From contig CM071598.1 of the NCBI GenBank assembly GCA_036435485.1, positions 139,914,148 through 139,978,147 of the forward strand: a stretch of DNA of 64,000 nt, in the 5' to 3' direction. Below are positions 35,188-46,544 of this stretch, piece after piece. The position numbers and the translations under genes are program-made. The notes below the pieces were generated by a model, which saw only the letters and a program-made list of their open reading frames with translations, was not told where the DNA came from and ran no database searches. This DNA comes from Saposhnikovia divaricata. Its lineage: Eukaryota > Streptophyta > Magnoliopsida > Apiales > Apiaceae. Numbering within the stretch: the first letter of the stretch is position 1; the number at the start of each line of letters is the position of its first letter.

Positions 35188-35743
35188 TGTTAAGCCGAAT
35201 ACACACTTATAATCAACTAAGTATGAGAGAATAACAATAAGTTCTTTAAAAACTTTAAAAACTGTTTGAATTAACTTCTCTCTCAGTGATGTAAATTATC
35301 ACAGAGAGCTGCTTAGGTTACAATGAAAGATATTGTATTACACGATCGATCCCCTTCTAGGGTTAACCTAACTGTATTTATAAAATATACAGCTGCTATA
35401 CAATCGATAATTGATACTCCTATAAATTAGGTATACAATTTATATCAATTACGATTTTTACTCGTCTCCTTAGTCAACTCAATACTTTGACAGCTATCCA
35501 ATCTTCAAAGATATTGCTTCCATAATTATCTTCAATAATTCTTCAAACACTATTGACAAGTAGACGCTTCCTCCAGACAGAGTTTAACAAACTCTGTCGA
35601 GCTTCCAACTGTCAGCGTATAACAAACTCTGTTCAGCTTCTAACCGTCAGAGTTTAACTAAACTCTGACTGCTTCCTATTTAAACTCTGTTTTTCCCTGC
35701 AAAACTTAAACACTGATATTAACCATATCAATTATATTTAACA
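35188..35743 (-). repeat. 3' LTR of Sire-3
   Basis: 556 bp in TG...CA form. It includes a cluster of CAGAGTTTAAC and its reverse complement (35575-35690), often paired as CAGAGTTTAACaAACTCTG hairpins. The same cluster is in the 5' LTR. Confidence 0.95.
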
Positions 35744-35756
35744 ATCTCCCCCAACT
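35744..35756 (-). other. Polypurine tract of Sire-3
   Basis: The minus strand reads AAGTTGGGGGAGAT immediately before the 3' LTR. The GGGGGAGA core is the same as in Sire-1 and Sire-2. Confidence 0.85.
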
Positions 35757-36049
35757 TGTTCATTAGTAAAAATGCACAAGTTAACAATAATTGATGATGT
35801 CAAAACAATTTCATACAAACACAGTGTTTATTAAAATAAGCAGAGTTTAAACTTGACTTAACAAAAATCTACAGATAACAAAAAAATTCTTACAGACTTT
35901 AATCTCTAATCTCCTCAAGATCTGGTGTTGTTCTGAGATAATCTATAAGCAATCTTCTCTCTGCATTTTCAAGCTCAATCTTCATAGCTTCTTTAATCTC
36001 TCTTAGCTGAGGATCACTCTCATCTGTCTGATAGATAGCAGATCTAAGA

Positions 36050-39000
36050 TCATAGATTTTGTTTCCTCATCTCATTTCCCAGCCTAATAAATTTGACTTC
36101 TTCTGACTGTGAATTGAAGTCAAGTACTGTGATTCCCAAATCAGTATTTAATTTTGCAGTACCCTTCTTCATTTCAATAAGATTTCCATTCCAGTCTCTG
36201 TACTTAGGAACATATCTGCTATTGCACTTCATCCCTGTGATTGCCAAATTCTGGAGCATTTTCTGTCTAAGCACATTTGCAACTGATTGAGTCCTTTGAC
36301 TATTCACCTTGAAAAGATATAGAACATATTCTAATTCTTCCCAATATTTCAAGCCAATATCATTCTCACCAATTCTAAATACTGTCCCATCAACCATAAA
36401 GTACAAGAGAAAATCCTTCTTTAAACTCTTCTGATAAACTAACTGTACTGATTCCAGTCTGTCCAAACTCTCTTGAGTGACACCACGACCTGGAACAGCC
36501 AGTGAAGAAGGATCTCTGGGACCAGTATATTGCCTTTTGTCTTTGTGTGAGCCTAGACCACCCTTATTGTTTCCAACCTTACCAGACAAAGCTCTTCCAT
36601 CAGAAAAATCCATAGAAACTCCAGATAATAGATTTGGATCATGAATTGTTCCTTTACCAAAAACTGATTGCAACTGAGAAGATAAAGGTCTAGACACAAC
36701 TTGTGTAGCAACAGAGGTTGTGTTTTCTTTCTTCTGTACAACTTGTGTAGAAACAGAGGTTGTAACTTTCTTCTGTGAAATTTCTCCTTCAATGCCTTTC
36801 AGCTTGAGTTTAGCTTCTGCTACTGTTGATTTCTTTGATAACTGTGATCTTTGACCAGCATCAACATTTTCCTTGATCACAATGCCTTTAAGAACAGGCC
36901 TAGGAGCTTTTCCTTTCTTTAACTTTCCAGACTTTAAAGGTTTGAGATGTTCTTCTTGTAAACTCTTTTCTTCAGCTTTAATATCTTCAATTGTAGCTCC
37001 TTCCTCATTTTCTTCAATCAACAACTTAGCAGCCAACTCCTCATCAGTCTGTGGATTAGAAGAGAATACCAAACTCTTGGTCTTTGAAGTACCTTGAGTA
37101 TCAGTGTTTATCCCAGCAAACTGTGATTTAGAAGACTTGCTAGTTTTCAGAGTTTGAAGTACTTCAGTTTTGCCCCTTCCATTATTACTTGCTCCTCCAT
37201 CTCCAGCATTATCCTTTCTGATCAGAGTTTGAGATTGCTTGCATTTGTCTTTAGCAACTCTCTCCCCCTTTTTGACATCATCAGGCATAAGAATAGATGT
37301 GATTAGCTCCAGGGAGGTAGCAATAGAATCAATCTTTAAGGACATAGCATTTTGATTTTCTTCAACTTTGCTCAGCCTGTGAGACAAAGTTTCTTGATTC
37401 TGAGGAAGATAGTGAAATTTGTTCTTGTTGTCAAGTTTAATCATATCATCTCCTCTAACAACATCACCTCGAACATCAGAGATTGCCTTTTGACACAGAT
37501 CAAACCTAGAATTGAGAGTCTTCACTTGTACAACTGTAGCCTTGAGACAAGATAGAATATCTGGATTTGTAATTGTTCTAGAGGTTCTCTTGACAAATTC
37601 AGCTGCTCTTGCAACAGGAAAGATACAAGTGTCCTTGTACCAGTCATTTGAAAATTGTTCATAGTGTTCTTCTTCAGCATCTGCTTGATTTGAAGGACCA
37701 GCAAAATCCTTAACCTTAGCATCAGTCTGGACTGGTAAACTCTGAAAAGAGCTTGACTCAGTATTCCCTATAGTTTCATCTTCAATCTCAGCTTCAACAT
37801 GATGAGTGGAGTCAGGAATTGGAATAGATGCATCAACAGTTTCAAAAGTCTCAACAACATCCTCTGCAACAGTTTCAGCAGTAGGTTCAACGTTCTCTGC
37901 AACAGGCTTTACAATATCCTCTGCAGGTTGCAAAATAGGCTCAGAGTTTATCTCCTTAGGTGATTGATCAATTTCCTCACCCTGTTCAACAAATTGATGA
38001 GCATCAGAAATTAACTCAGTATGAGAAGCCACTGTTTCTTCATGTACCAAGGTGGTTTGATTTACTGCATCAGTGGCCTTAGAGAATACAGCAGGTGAAG
38101 AGATTGGAATGTCCATGTTCTCAGAGAATGGGAACAATGGTTCAAGAATTTCATCCATTTGAGCATCAGCATTTCCATCTCTTTCTATCTCAACAGCAGG
38201 TATTTCCATAGAAATATCCTCTAGAGCTTCAACATTCACATCTTCATCAGATTCTTCAATAACTAATCTCCTTCTCTTAGCTGGAGGATTCACTTCTGCT
38301 CTCTCTTCTTCTGAGACAGAATCATCAAGTATAGAAGGAGACTTAGGTTTGTTAGCCCTTTCCTTTCTAACCTTCTTTGGCTTAGAAGCTTCAGCCATCC
38401 TCTGTTTTCTTGATGGCCTTATAGCCTTGCTTTTCTTTGGTTTCTTTGGTTTTGATTGTGGTTGAGGTTGAGGGTGTGATGAAGATTGTGGTTGTGAAGT
38501 AGTAGTAATTGTGGGTGGAGATGTAGGTTTAGTGATTGGTTCAGTGTTTATGGTTTGAGGTGGGTCAGTGTTTGTGGGTTGAGAAGGTTCAGTGTTTGTG
38601 GGTTGAGGTGGTTCAGTGTTTGTGGGTTGAGGTGGTGACTGTGGAGGTTCAATGATTGGTTCGTGTTGTGGTTCTTGTTGTTCTTGTGGTTGGTTGAGAA
38701 AGTTTCTGAGGGCAAGAGGATAGATAAACTCTGGTACTTGCTCTTTGTTAGCATCCTTATTTGTCAAATCAGAAAACATTCTCTTATGACATTGGAAAGG
38801 TTGTATAACATCCTCATCAGCAATTGTCAATTTAGGTAAACAAGCAGAGAATAAACATTGACAGAAACGAGAGAAATAAACAGTTGTATTAGACTCTGCA
38901 AGTTTTTCACCTAAATTCATAAGTACAAGACGACCAAAATCAAAGTTACTCCCATTAAGAAGAGAATACCCGATTTGAAGACTTTCACCAGGAATTGCAT

Positions 39001-39481
39001 CCCAGTTGGTGACCTTCTTGCCAAATGCTCGAGTAATGCAGTCAAAGAAGAAGCTCCACTCCTTCCTGAGCCCTGGTCTTTTGACATTCCCAATCTTATC
39101 CAAAGGAGCAGAAAACCTTATTTGCTGTAACATTTCTTTTAATTGACCCTCAACAGCCACAGAGTATGAAGTGTGAGTGTCAAAGTCCAAAACCTCACGA
39201 ACAGTTGCAGGAGTTATGACAAACTCTTGATCTTCATAGGTAAACACAATTGATGGAGTCCCATTCTCTCCACCATCATCATAAACCGAGTTTCTCCAGA
39301 AGGTTGAGATTTGTGTGGCCGAGAGTTTCTCTGGTTGGACAAGAGCCTTACCAATTTCAGAGTCTCTTAAGAAGTTTTGAATCAGATAAAATGATTCTGG
39401 GGCTTTAGCAGTGTCTAGGATTGCAGCATAGTTGTTTGTAACAAAAGTTAATCCCTGAGCCACAAAGTTCTTGGTTGCCAT
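36050..39481 (-). CDS. Sire-3 ORF3 accessory protein, intact (1143 aa)
   Basis: A single open frame from ATG 39481 to the stop at 36050, the best-preserved ORF3 in the window. Residues 1-220 form a helical domain with FLRDSEIGKALV, TFWRNSVYD, RKEWSFFFDCITRAFGK and LQIGYSLLNGSNFDFGRLVL (IGY at about 170). Next is a P/T-rich repeat (QPTNTEP units, about 275-325), then strongly basic NLS-like stretches (KPKKPKKSK, PSRKQRM, PPAKRRRLV, about 340-410). An acidic region follows, then a predicted coiled coil (about 690-740, SHRLSKVEENQNAMSLKIDS), a KKGERVAKDK segment and a C-terminal block (VDGTVFRIGENDIGLKYWEE). No signal peptide or membrane span is seen, which argues against an envelope protein. 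The basic stretches point to the nucleus. Its own ATG lies about 1.4 kb after pol, so it probably needs its own message. Confidence 0.8.
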   Translation of the reverse strand: MATKNFVAQGLTFVTNNYAAILDTAKAPESFYLIQNFLRDSEIGKALVQPEKLSATQISTFWRNSVYDDGGENGTPSIVFTYEDQEFVITPATVREVLDFDTHTSYSVAVEGQLKEMLQQIRFSAPLDKIGNVKRPGLRKEWSFFFDCITRAFGKKVTNWDAIPGESLQIGYSLLNGSNFDFGRLVLMNLGEKLAESNTTVYFSRFCQCLFSACLPKLTIADEDVIQPFQCHKRMFSDLTNKDANKEQVPEFIYPLALRNFLNQPQEQQEPQHEPIIEPPQSPPQPTNTEPPQPTNTEPSQPTNTDPPQTINTEPITKPTSPPTITTTSQPQSSSHPQPQPQSKPKKPKKSKAIRPSRKQRMAEASKPKKVRKERANKPKSPSILDDSVSEEERAEVNPPAKRRRLVIEESDEDVNVEALEDISMEIPAVEIERDGNADAQMDEILEPLFPFSENMDIPISSPAVFSKATDAVNQTTLVHEETVASHTELISDAHQFVEQGEEIDQSPKEINSEPILQPAEDIVKPVAENVEPTAETVAEDVVETFETVDASIPIPDSTHHVEAEIEDETIGNTESSSFQSLPVQTDAKVKDFAGPSNQADAEEEHYEQFSNDWYKDTCIFPVARAAEFVKRTSRTITNPDILSCLKATVVQVKTLNSRFDLCQKAISDVRGDVVRGDDMIKLDNKNKFHYLPQNQETLSHRLSKVEENQNAMSLKIDSIATSLELITSILMPDDVKKGERVAKDKCKQSQTLIRKDNAGDGGASNNGRGKTEVLQTLKTSKSSKSQFAGINTDTQGTSKTKSLVFSSNPQTDEELAAKLLIEENEEGATIEDIKAEEKSLQEEHLKPLKSGKLKKGKAPRPVLKGIVIKENVDAGQRSQLSKKSTVAEAKLKLKGIEGEISQKKVTTSVSTQVVQKKENTTSVATQVVSRPLSSQLQSVFGKGTIHDPNLLSGVSMDFSDGRALSGKVGNNKGGLGSHKDKRQYTGPRDPSSLAVPGRGVTQESLDRLESVQLVYQKSLKKDFLLYFMVDGTVFRIGENDIGLKYWEELEYVLYLFKVNSQRTQSVANVLRQKMLQNLAITGMKCNSRYVPKYRDWNGNLIEMKKGTAKLNTDLGITVLDFNSQSEEVKFIRLGNEMRKQNL

Positions 39482-40851
39482 TAGAACAGTATAATAGAGA
39501 AGAGAGTGTATGGAAAAGTGTTTGTGAAAATTCTTAAGTGAAAGTAACAGAGAAATTGTGTGTGATGTTGTGTGTTCGTGGTTGTAAAGATGAAAAAGTG
39601 AATAATGAAATGATTTTGATTAGATCTGTAATTGAAAATCAAAACCCAATCGTTTTAGACATTAAACACGCAACCAATTTCTTGTTAAGTGTGTGAGTGG
39701 GACACGTGTCACATAAACAGTGGAACAGTTATTTACACGCGCAGTAATAATGCCTATTATTACTGCTGTTCTCTCTCCTATTTCCAATAAGCTTTAACTG
39801 TCTGACACAATTAAACAACTGGCACATATTACATGCAAATGTCAAAAACTCTTTGTGTACTCCAAGTATATGTTTTGTCTGAAATAAAATATTACCTTAG
39901 AGTACTCAACAAAATCCAACAGTGTTTATCAATTGTCCAACTTAATTACTGTTATCCTTTCAAATACTGCACAGTTGTGAATATACGTGTGTGTAGAGCA
40001 GAGTTTACTAGATCAGTATTTAGAGCATCTAGTATTTCATAAAATCCATAAAATAAATCAGTAAGCACTGGATGCACAAACTCTCATAGTAAACACTGAA
40101 TATATGATGAATGCTAAACTCTGTAGTAAACAGTTTATATACTGTAATAATTAATCTATAACCCCCAATTTTTTTTTTGGTTTTCTCCAGTAATCAGAGG
40201 TTGAAAATAGTCACAAAAAATCCTATAATTTTAGCCCTTATCAAATTGATAAGTTCTTGGATCTTCCTAGCTTTCGACTAGTCACCAAAAATGAGAGAAT
40301 TTTAGCCCTTACTATATACCAGTAAGTTCCTGGATCGTCCTAGTTACAAACATGATCTCAAAGGAGTTCTAAAAATCTATATATTTTAGCTTTGGGGTTA
40401 TTCTAATAACAGAATCTAATTTAACAGTGTATAACTAACAGAGTTTAGAGCTCATCAACATCAGAAATTATTTATGAGAGGCAATGCACACAGTATTTAC
40501 AGACTCAGAGTTTAGGATAAATAAAGTAAGAGATGCTATAAATATAGAATAGTGTCATGCTGTGTTAACTTTCTGCACAGTTTAAGATTAGATCACAGAT
40601 AACTTAGAAAGATTCATGACTAATTACTGAGAATAATGTTTCATACATGTATTTTCATCGGTGTTTATGTTCAGAAAGAAACATTATCAGAGTTTCTCTG
40701 AGTTTATTCAACAGTTAACAGAGTATGACTTAAAAAGCATGCTAACAGAGTTTAACAGTTATTGAGCAGAGTTTGCATATCAGAGTTTAACATACCACAG
40801 AAATATGAGCAACACAGTACATAAGTAGAGTTTTGAGTCTAACCAATATCT
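39482..40851 (-). promoter_or_regulatory. Sire-3 pol-ORF3 spacer with CAGAGTTT array
   Basis: About 1.4 kb without a gene. CAGAGTTT or its complement recurs at least eight times between about 39990 and 40800, for example in GCAGAGTTTACTA, AACAGAGTTTAGAG, ATCAGAGTTTCTCTGAGTTT and AACAGAGTTTAACAG. The same word is clustered in the LTRs. The stretch before ORF3 (39482-39700) is AT-rich with GT-rich runs and could hold its promoter and leader. Confidence 0.6.
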
Positions 40852-43800
40852 CTAGTCAAAACTAGAGACCATTCCTAGTTCATTTACCAGCCTTGTAAAT
40901 ACAGCTTCACTCAATGGCTTGGTGAAGATATCTGCAAGCTGTTGTTCTGTAGACACAAAATGAAGCTCAATATTCCCTTCTTCTACATGTTCTCTGATAA
41001 AATGGTACCTTATGCTGATGTGCTTGGTCATTGAATGCTGTATCGGATTACCTGTCATAGCAATACCACTTTGATTATCACAGTAAATAGGTATTTTACT
41101 GTACCTCAATCTATAATCCAGTAATTGATTCTTCATCCACAGAATCTGTGCACAACAGCTACCAGCAGCAATATACTCTGCTTCAGCTGTAGATGTAGAG
41201 ATTGATTTCTGTTTCTTGCTGTACCAAGAAACAATTCTATCACCAAGAAATTGACAACTTCCACTAGTACTTTTTCTGTCTATCTTACAGCCTGCAAAGT
41301 CTGCATCAGAGTAACCAAGAAGCTTGAAGTCTGATTCTCTTGGATACCACAAACCTAAAGTTATGGTTCCCTTAAGATATTTGAAGATTCTCTTCACAGC
41401 TGTTAGATGTGGTTCTCTTGGATCTGCCTGAAATCTTGCACAAAGACATGTTGCATACATGATGTCAGGTCTGCTAGCTGTTAGATAAAGAAGTGACCCA
41501 ATCATTCCTCTATAGTTTGTCATATCCACTGGTGAACCTGTGTCTCTATCCAACTTTGTTGCTGTTGCCATAGGAGTTGTTGCAGATGAGCAGTCAAGCA
41601 TGCCAAATTTCTTTAGAAGATTTCTGGTATATTTTGCTTGATTGATAAAAATTCCATCATCTGTTTGCTTCACCTGTAGCCCTAGAAAATAACTGAGCTC
41701 TCTTATCATGCTCATTTGATACCTAGACTGCATGAGCTTGGCAAACTTCTTACAGAGTTTATCATTAGTAGATCCAAAGATTATGTCATCTACATATATT
41801 TGAACTAATAACAGATCACTACCAAGATTGAAATAGAACAAGGTTTTAATAATTGTACCTCTGTGGAACCCACTTTCTAAATGAAATTGAGCCAGAGTTT
41901 CATACCATGCTCTTGGTGCCTGTTTAAGTCCATAGAGTGCCTTGTCAAGCCTGTAGACATAATCTGGATACTTGGGATCTACAAATCCTGGTGGTTGTTC
42001 AACAAACACTTCTTCTTCAAGTTTTCCATTCAGAAAAGCACTTTTCACATCCATCTGAAAAACCTTGAATTTCTTGTGAGAAGCATATGCTAGGAAGATT
42101 CTTATTGCCTCCAACCTTGCAACTGGAGCAAAAGTTTCATCATAGTCTATGCCTTCTTGCTGTGAATAGCCTTTGGCCACAAGTCTGGCCTTGTTTCTTG
42201 TAACAACCCCATCTCTATCAGTTTTGTTTCTGAAAACCCATCTAGTACCAACAACAGATCTATTCTTTGGTCTAGGTACAAGGGTCCATACTTCATTTCT
42301 CTCAAATTCATTTAACTCCTCCTGCATTGCTGTTATCCAGTCAGCATCTTGAAGAGCTTCTTCCACTTTCTTTGGTTTAGATTTGGATAGAAATGCATGG
42401 AACAGACATTCATTTGTTGTAGCACTTCTTGTCCTAACTTTTGCATCTGGATCTCCAATGATTAAATCAGGTGTATGTGATTTTGTCCATTTCCTAGTTG
42501 TAGGTAAATGACTTCTGTCAACAGTTGATCCTCCCCCTTGATCAATGTTCTCCTGATTATCTTGATGCCTTTCTTCATTCTCTAAGGCTCCCCCTGAATT
42601 TGATCTCTCAGAGTTTGAACTGTCAGAATTTGGACTTTCAGAGTTTGAGTTATCAGAGTTTGAATTTGATCCAGAATTTTCAGTTGACTCACTATCAGAA
42701 TTTGAGTCATCACTATGATCATGCTCCCCCTCAACTGATTCTCCTCTTTGTTCAGACTGTACTATTTCTTCTGTGTGTACCAGTAGAGGTTCAGAGTTTG
42801 CATCAACAGAGTTTGTTGGACTAGTGTCATCAGAGTTTATTTCATCAGAGATTAGATCTTCATTTTCGAAATGCAACTGATCATGTTCATCAACATCTTC
42901 AAGTCCAGTGATTTTCCTGTCATCAAATGACACATGAATAGATTCCATAATCACCCTTGTTCTCAGATTATAAACTCTGAATGCCTTGGTTGACACTGGA
43001 TAGCCAACAAAAATTCCTTCATCTGCTTTCAACTCAAATTTGGTCAACTGTTCAGGATGAGTTTTCAACACAAAGCATTTGCACCCAAAAATATGAAAAT
43101 ATTTCAGGTTTGGCTTCTTTTCCCTCACCATCTCATATGGTGTTTTTCCTTGCTTGTTGATCAGTGTTGCATTTTGAGTAAAACAAGCAGTTTGAACTGC
43201 TTCTGCCCAGAAATAGGTTGGCAATTTTGCTTCATCAAGCATAGTTCTGGCAGCTTCTATCAAGGTTCTGTTCTTCCTCTCAACTACACCATTTTGCTGT
43301 GGTGTACCAGGTGTAAGAAATTCTTGCTTCACACCTCTATTCTTGCAGAATTCTTCCATTGTTGTATTTCTGAATTCAGTTCCATTATCACTTCTGATTA
43401 TTTTGACTTTGTGTTTTGATCCTTTGTCCAGTAGCTTTACATGCTCCATCAGAGTTAATTCAGTTTCATCCTTCTTTGCTAGAAAATACACCCAAGTGTA
43501 TCTGGTATATTCATCAACAATAACTAGAGCATATTTCTTTCTTCCAATTGACAAGACATTTACTGGTCCAAAAAGATCAACATGTAACAGATGATATGGA
43601 TCAACAATTGAAGATTCAGACTTGCTCTTGAAAGAGGTCTTCCTCTGTTTGGCCTTCTGACATGAATCACACAGACCATCAACATTTAACAAGGACTTTG
43701 GAAGTCCTCTAACAAGATCCTTTCTTATCAGCTCATTGATGTTGTTCAGATTCAAATGAGAGAGTTTCTTATGCCACTTCCAACTCTCTTCATTGGACAT

Positions 43801-44170
43801 TCTTGTTGACAGGCACATTGTTTTTCCATCAGAGTTTGTCAACAAGCTTGCTTTATAGATATTGTTGTGCCTTTGTCCAACTAAAACAACTTTCCCTGTA
43901 GTTTTGCTGATAACTTCACAGTATTCAGGTTGAAAATCTACATGAAAACCTCTGTCACAGATTTGACTCACAGATAACAGATCATGCATGAGTCCTGGAA
44001 CCAGAGCTACATTTGTGATGATGACACTTCCAAGATTAATATTGCCACATCCCATAGTATGTCCTATGTTTCCATCTCCATAGGAAACTTTTGGGCCAGC
44101 CTTCTCCACATACTCTGATAGCAGGGCTTTTTTCCAGTCATGTGTCCTGAACATCCACTGTCCACTACTA
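40852..44170 (-). CDS. pol: Sire-3 Pol: integrase, RT, RNase H (open); protease in shifted frame
   Basis: The long frame is open from upstream of 44170 to the stop at 40852 (about 1,100 aa) but has no proper ATG at its start. The protease motif VVDSGCSGHMTGKK at about 44110-44155 lies in the gag frame. The long frame takes over right after it, at the A-run of GGAAAAAAGCC. Domains are the integrase HHCC region (HKKLSHLN, CDSCQKAK), the DDE core (HVDLFGPVN, IRSDNGTEF, NGVVERKNR), a serine/asparagine-rich linker (SNSDNSNSESPNSDSSNSER), RT (VFQMDVKSAFLNGKLEEEVF, YVDDIIFGS) and RNase H (GYSDADFAGCKIDRKSTSGS, STAEAEYIAAG). All catalytic motifs are present, so one base decides whether this copy can make a full Pol. 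Confidence 0.93.
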
Positions 44171-44204
44171 GGATGCTTTCCCTGATGCCCTGCAATCACA
44201 ACAA

Positions 44205-46475
44205 TTACTGAGGATTATATTTAAGGATCCAGACTTGCTTGGATCCTTTGGCTTTCTTAATTCTGTTAACTTTAGCAGCGGAATTTTCATTATCAGAGTT
44301 TAAGCTAACTTTATCAGAGTTTACACTTGCAGAATTAACTCTAACCCATTTCAGATTAGGTTTCAGTTCATAGTAATTATGATAAATAGCATGATAATTT
44401 TTGCAAGTATAAATAGAATGCCAAGTGCTTCCACAGTGTTTGCATAAAGTCTGTGGCTTAGTTCTAACATTATCTTTCTTTACTTCAGACTTGGAAGGTA
44501 AAGAATTAATGTCTTTGTTCTTCCTGCAAAAACTAGCAAGATGGTTAGTACTACCACAGTTATGACATGTCTTTCTTGGAGCTAAAGTAGCAAGCATTGG
44601 ATAATTGCCTTGAGTAATGCCTACTTTACCATTTCTGTTCTTTCTAGACACTTTCTGTTTCTTAACAGATTTTAACTCCTTAAGCTTATGCTTAAGTTGT
44701 TTATCTGTCATTAAACCAATATTAACCTATTTAACACTAGTTTTTACTGGTTCTTTCTTAATAGCTTCTTTTCCACCTTCAAATCTAGGTTCATTTATTC
44801 CATTAACAAATGTTCCAAATTTCTTAGGTGGAAGAGGTGGTCTAATCTTGACTGTATTCTGAAATCTAAGTTCATCTTTCTCAGAATAACCTAGACCTAC
44901 AGTGTCAGATTGAAAAACTTCTTGAGTGTCTTTTCCTGAGTGAGTCCAAGTTTTAATAATGTGATTTGCCTTTTCCAACTCAGATTCTAGTTGTTTATAC
45001 TGACTTAACAACTCTTGTTCAAGATAGACAGCATCATCTCTCTCCTTTTGAACTTGCTGCATCTTAACAAGTTTCTCTTCTACAACCTTATTTCTCTCTT
45101 TGAGTTCAGAATTCTCAGTTTTGATTCTCTCATTCTCTAAAGTCTGATCCCTATAACTGATATGCAAAGACTTAAGATATATTCTTAATTCAGTTATATC
45201 ATCAATGTTATAAGCATAGGTAGTTAGAGGTACCTTGTTTTCAGAATCTACAGCTTCATCAACAGTAGTAGCCATGAGAGCATAGTTTACATCCTCATCT
45301 GAGTCAGAGGTGTCTGCCCAATCTCTGCCTTTAGTGAAGAGTGCCTTCTCAGTTTTACCCTTCTTGCACTCAGGAGCATAATGACCCATCTCCTTACACT
45401 TGTAGCATTGAATCTCAGACTTGTCTCTTTTCCCAGATTTGGTATCCTTTCTCTCAGATTTTCTGAAATTCTTCCTGTCAAACTTTGAATCATTCTTGGA
45501 GAATCTCTTTCCTTTCTTGAAGTTCTTGAAACCCATCTTCTTGAAAGTCTTTACCATCAAAGCAGCCATTTCCATCATTTCCTCATCATCTTCAGAATCA
45601 GATGATTCATCTGCATTTGAGTCAACATCAGAGTTTGATGACTCACTTTCAGAATGAATGACCAAGGCTTTTCCTTTTGCCTTCTTCCTTGATGCTTCCT
45701 TCTTTGAGGGTCTTTCTTCAACTCTTAGAGCAACATATTTTGACTTTCTACCTGATCTTCTGCTTCTCTGTTCCATTTCTAGTTCATGGGTTTTGAGCAG
45801 CCCATAGATCTCATCAATATTAGTATCAGCCAGATCATAGTTGTCTCTAATAGTGGTTGTCTTAACATCCCACTTTTCAGGTAGAGAAAGAAGAAACTTG
45901 AGATTTGAATCTTCTAGATCATATTCTTTATTAACCAGTGACAGATCATTAAGTAGCTTACAGAATCTATCAAAGGTTTCTGTCATTGATTCTTCAGATT
46001 TAGCCTCAAAGTGTTCATACTCCTGTGTGAGTATGTTCCTTCTATTCTTCTTAATTGCAACAGTTCCCTGACATCTAACCTCTAGAGCATCCCAAATCTC
46101 TTTTGCAGTTTTACAATTGATCACTTTGTTAGACATAACATTATCCAAAGAACTATGAAGGAGATGTCTAACCTTTGCATCCTTTCCAATGGATGAAATA
46201 TCCTCAGGAGTCAAATCTTTCTTCTCCTTTGGAATAGATTTAGCTTCCTGTCCAGCAGCAACAACAGATAATTTTGTAGGCTTATGAGGGTCTTCATAAA
46301 TTCTGTCAAGATATTCTGGATCTGTAGCTTCCAGAAACATAGCCATTTTCACCTTCCAGGTTGAGTATTCTGCTGGCTTAAGAATAGGAACCCTGATTGT
46401 TTCATATCGACTCACAGTTGCAGGTTGAGTCTTCTCAGCACTAGAGCCTGATGTAGGAGGAGGAATTTCTGCCAT
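44205..46475 (-). pseudogene. gag: Sire-3 Gag with one in-frame stop
   Basis: Starts at ATG 46475, just inside the primer site. 582 codons are open to a TAG at 44727-44729. The same frame then continues for about 174 codons to a TAA at 44205-44207. The N-terminal Gag domain includes ILKPAEYSTWKVKMAMFLEA and YEHFEAKSEESMTETFDRFC. A CCHC knuckle, CYKCKEMGHYAPECKK, lies at about residues 350-365, and a predicted coiled coil at about 440-520. After the stop come two more knuckles, CHNCGSTNHLASFCRK and CKHCGSTWHSIYTC. The first product is long enough to be a Gag on its own. The stop may be damage or a device that limits the C-terminal knuckles. Confidence 0.88.
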
Positions 46476-46530
46476 TGATTATAGTTGTGTGTGTGTGTGG
46501 ATCTTAAACTGTATTAAATTAACAGATCAA

Positions 46531-46542
46531 GCTCTGATACCA
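46531..46542 (-). other. Primer binding site of Sire-3
   Basis: The minus strand reads TGGTATCAGAGC two bases after the 5' LTR, complementary to the initiator tRNA-Met 3' end. Confidence 0.9.
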
Positions 46543-46544
46543 AT

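Noticed and set aside
36050..39481. Envelope protein gene
   Set aside because: Position after pol recalls the Sirevirus env-like ORF, but there is no signal peptide, membrane span or cysteine-rich ectodomain. Strongly basic and acidic stretches fit a nuclear protein better.
44170..44199. Start codon for Sire-3 Pol at 44199
   Set aside because: The codon there is GTG, not ATG, and lies upstream of the protease motif in the wrong frame for it. It is not a real translation start.
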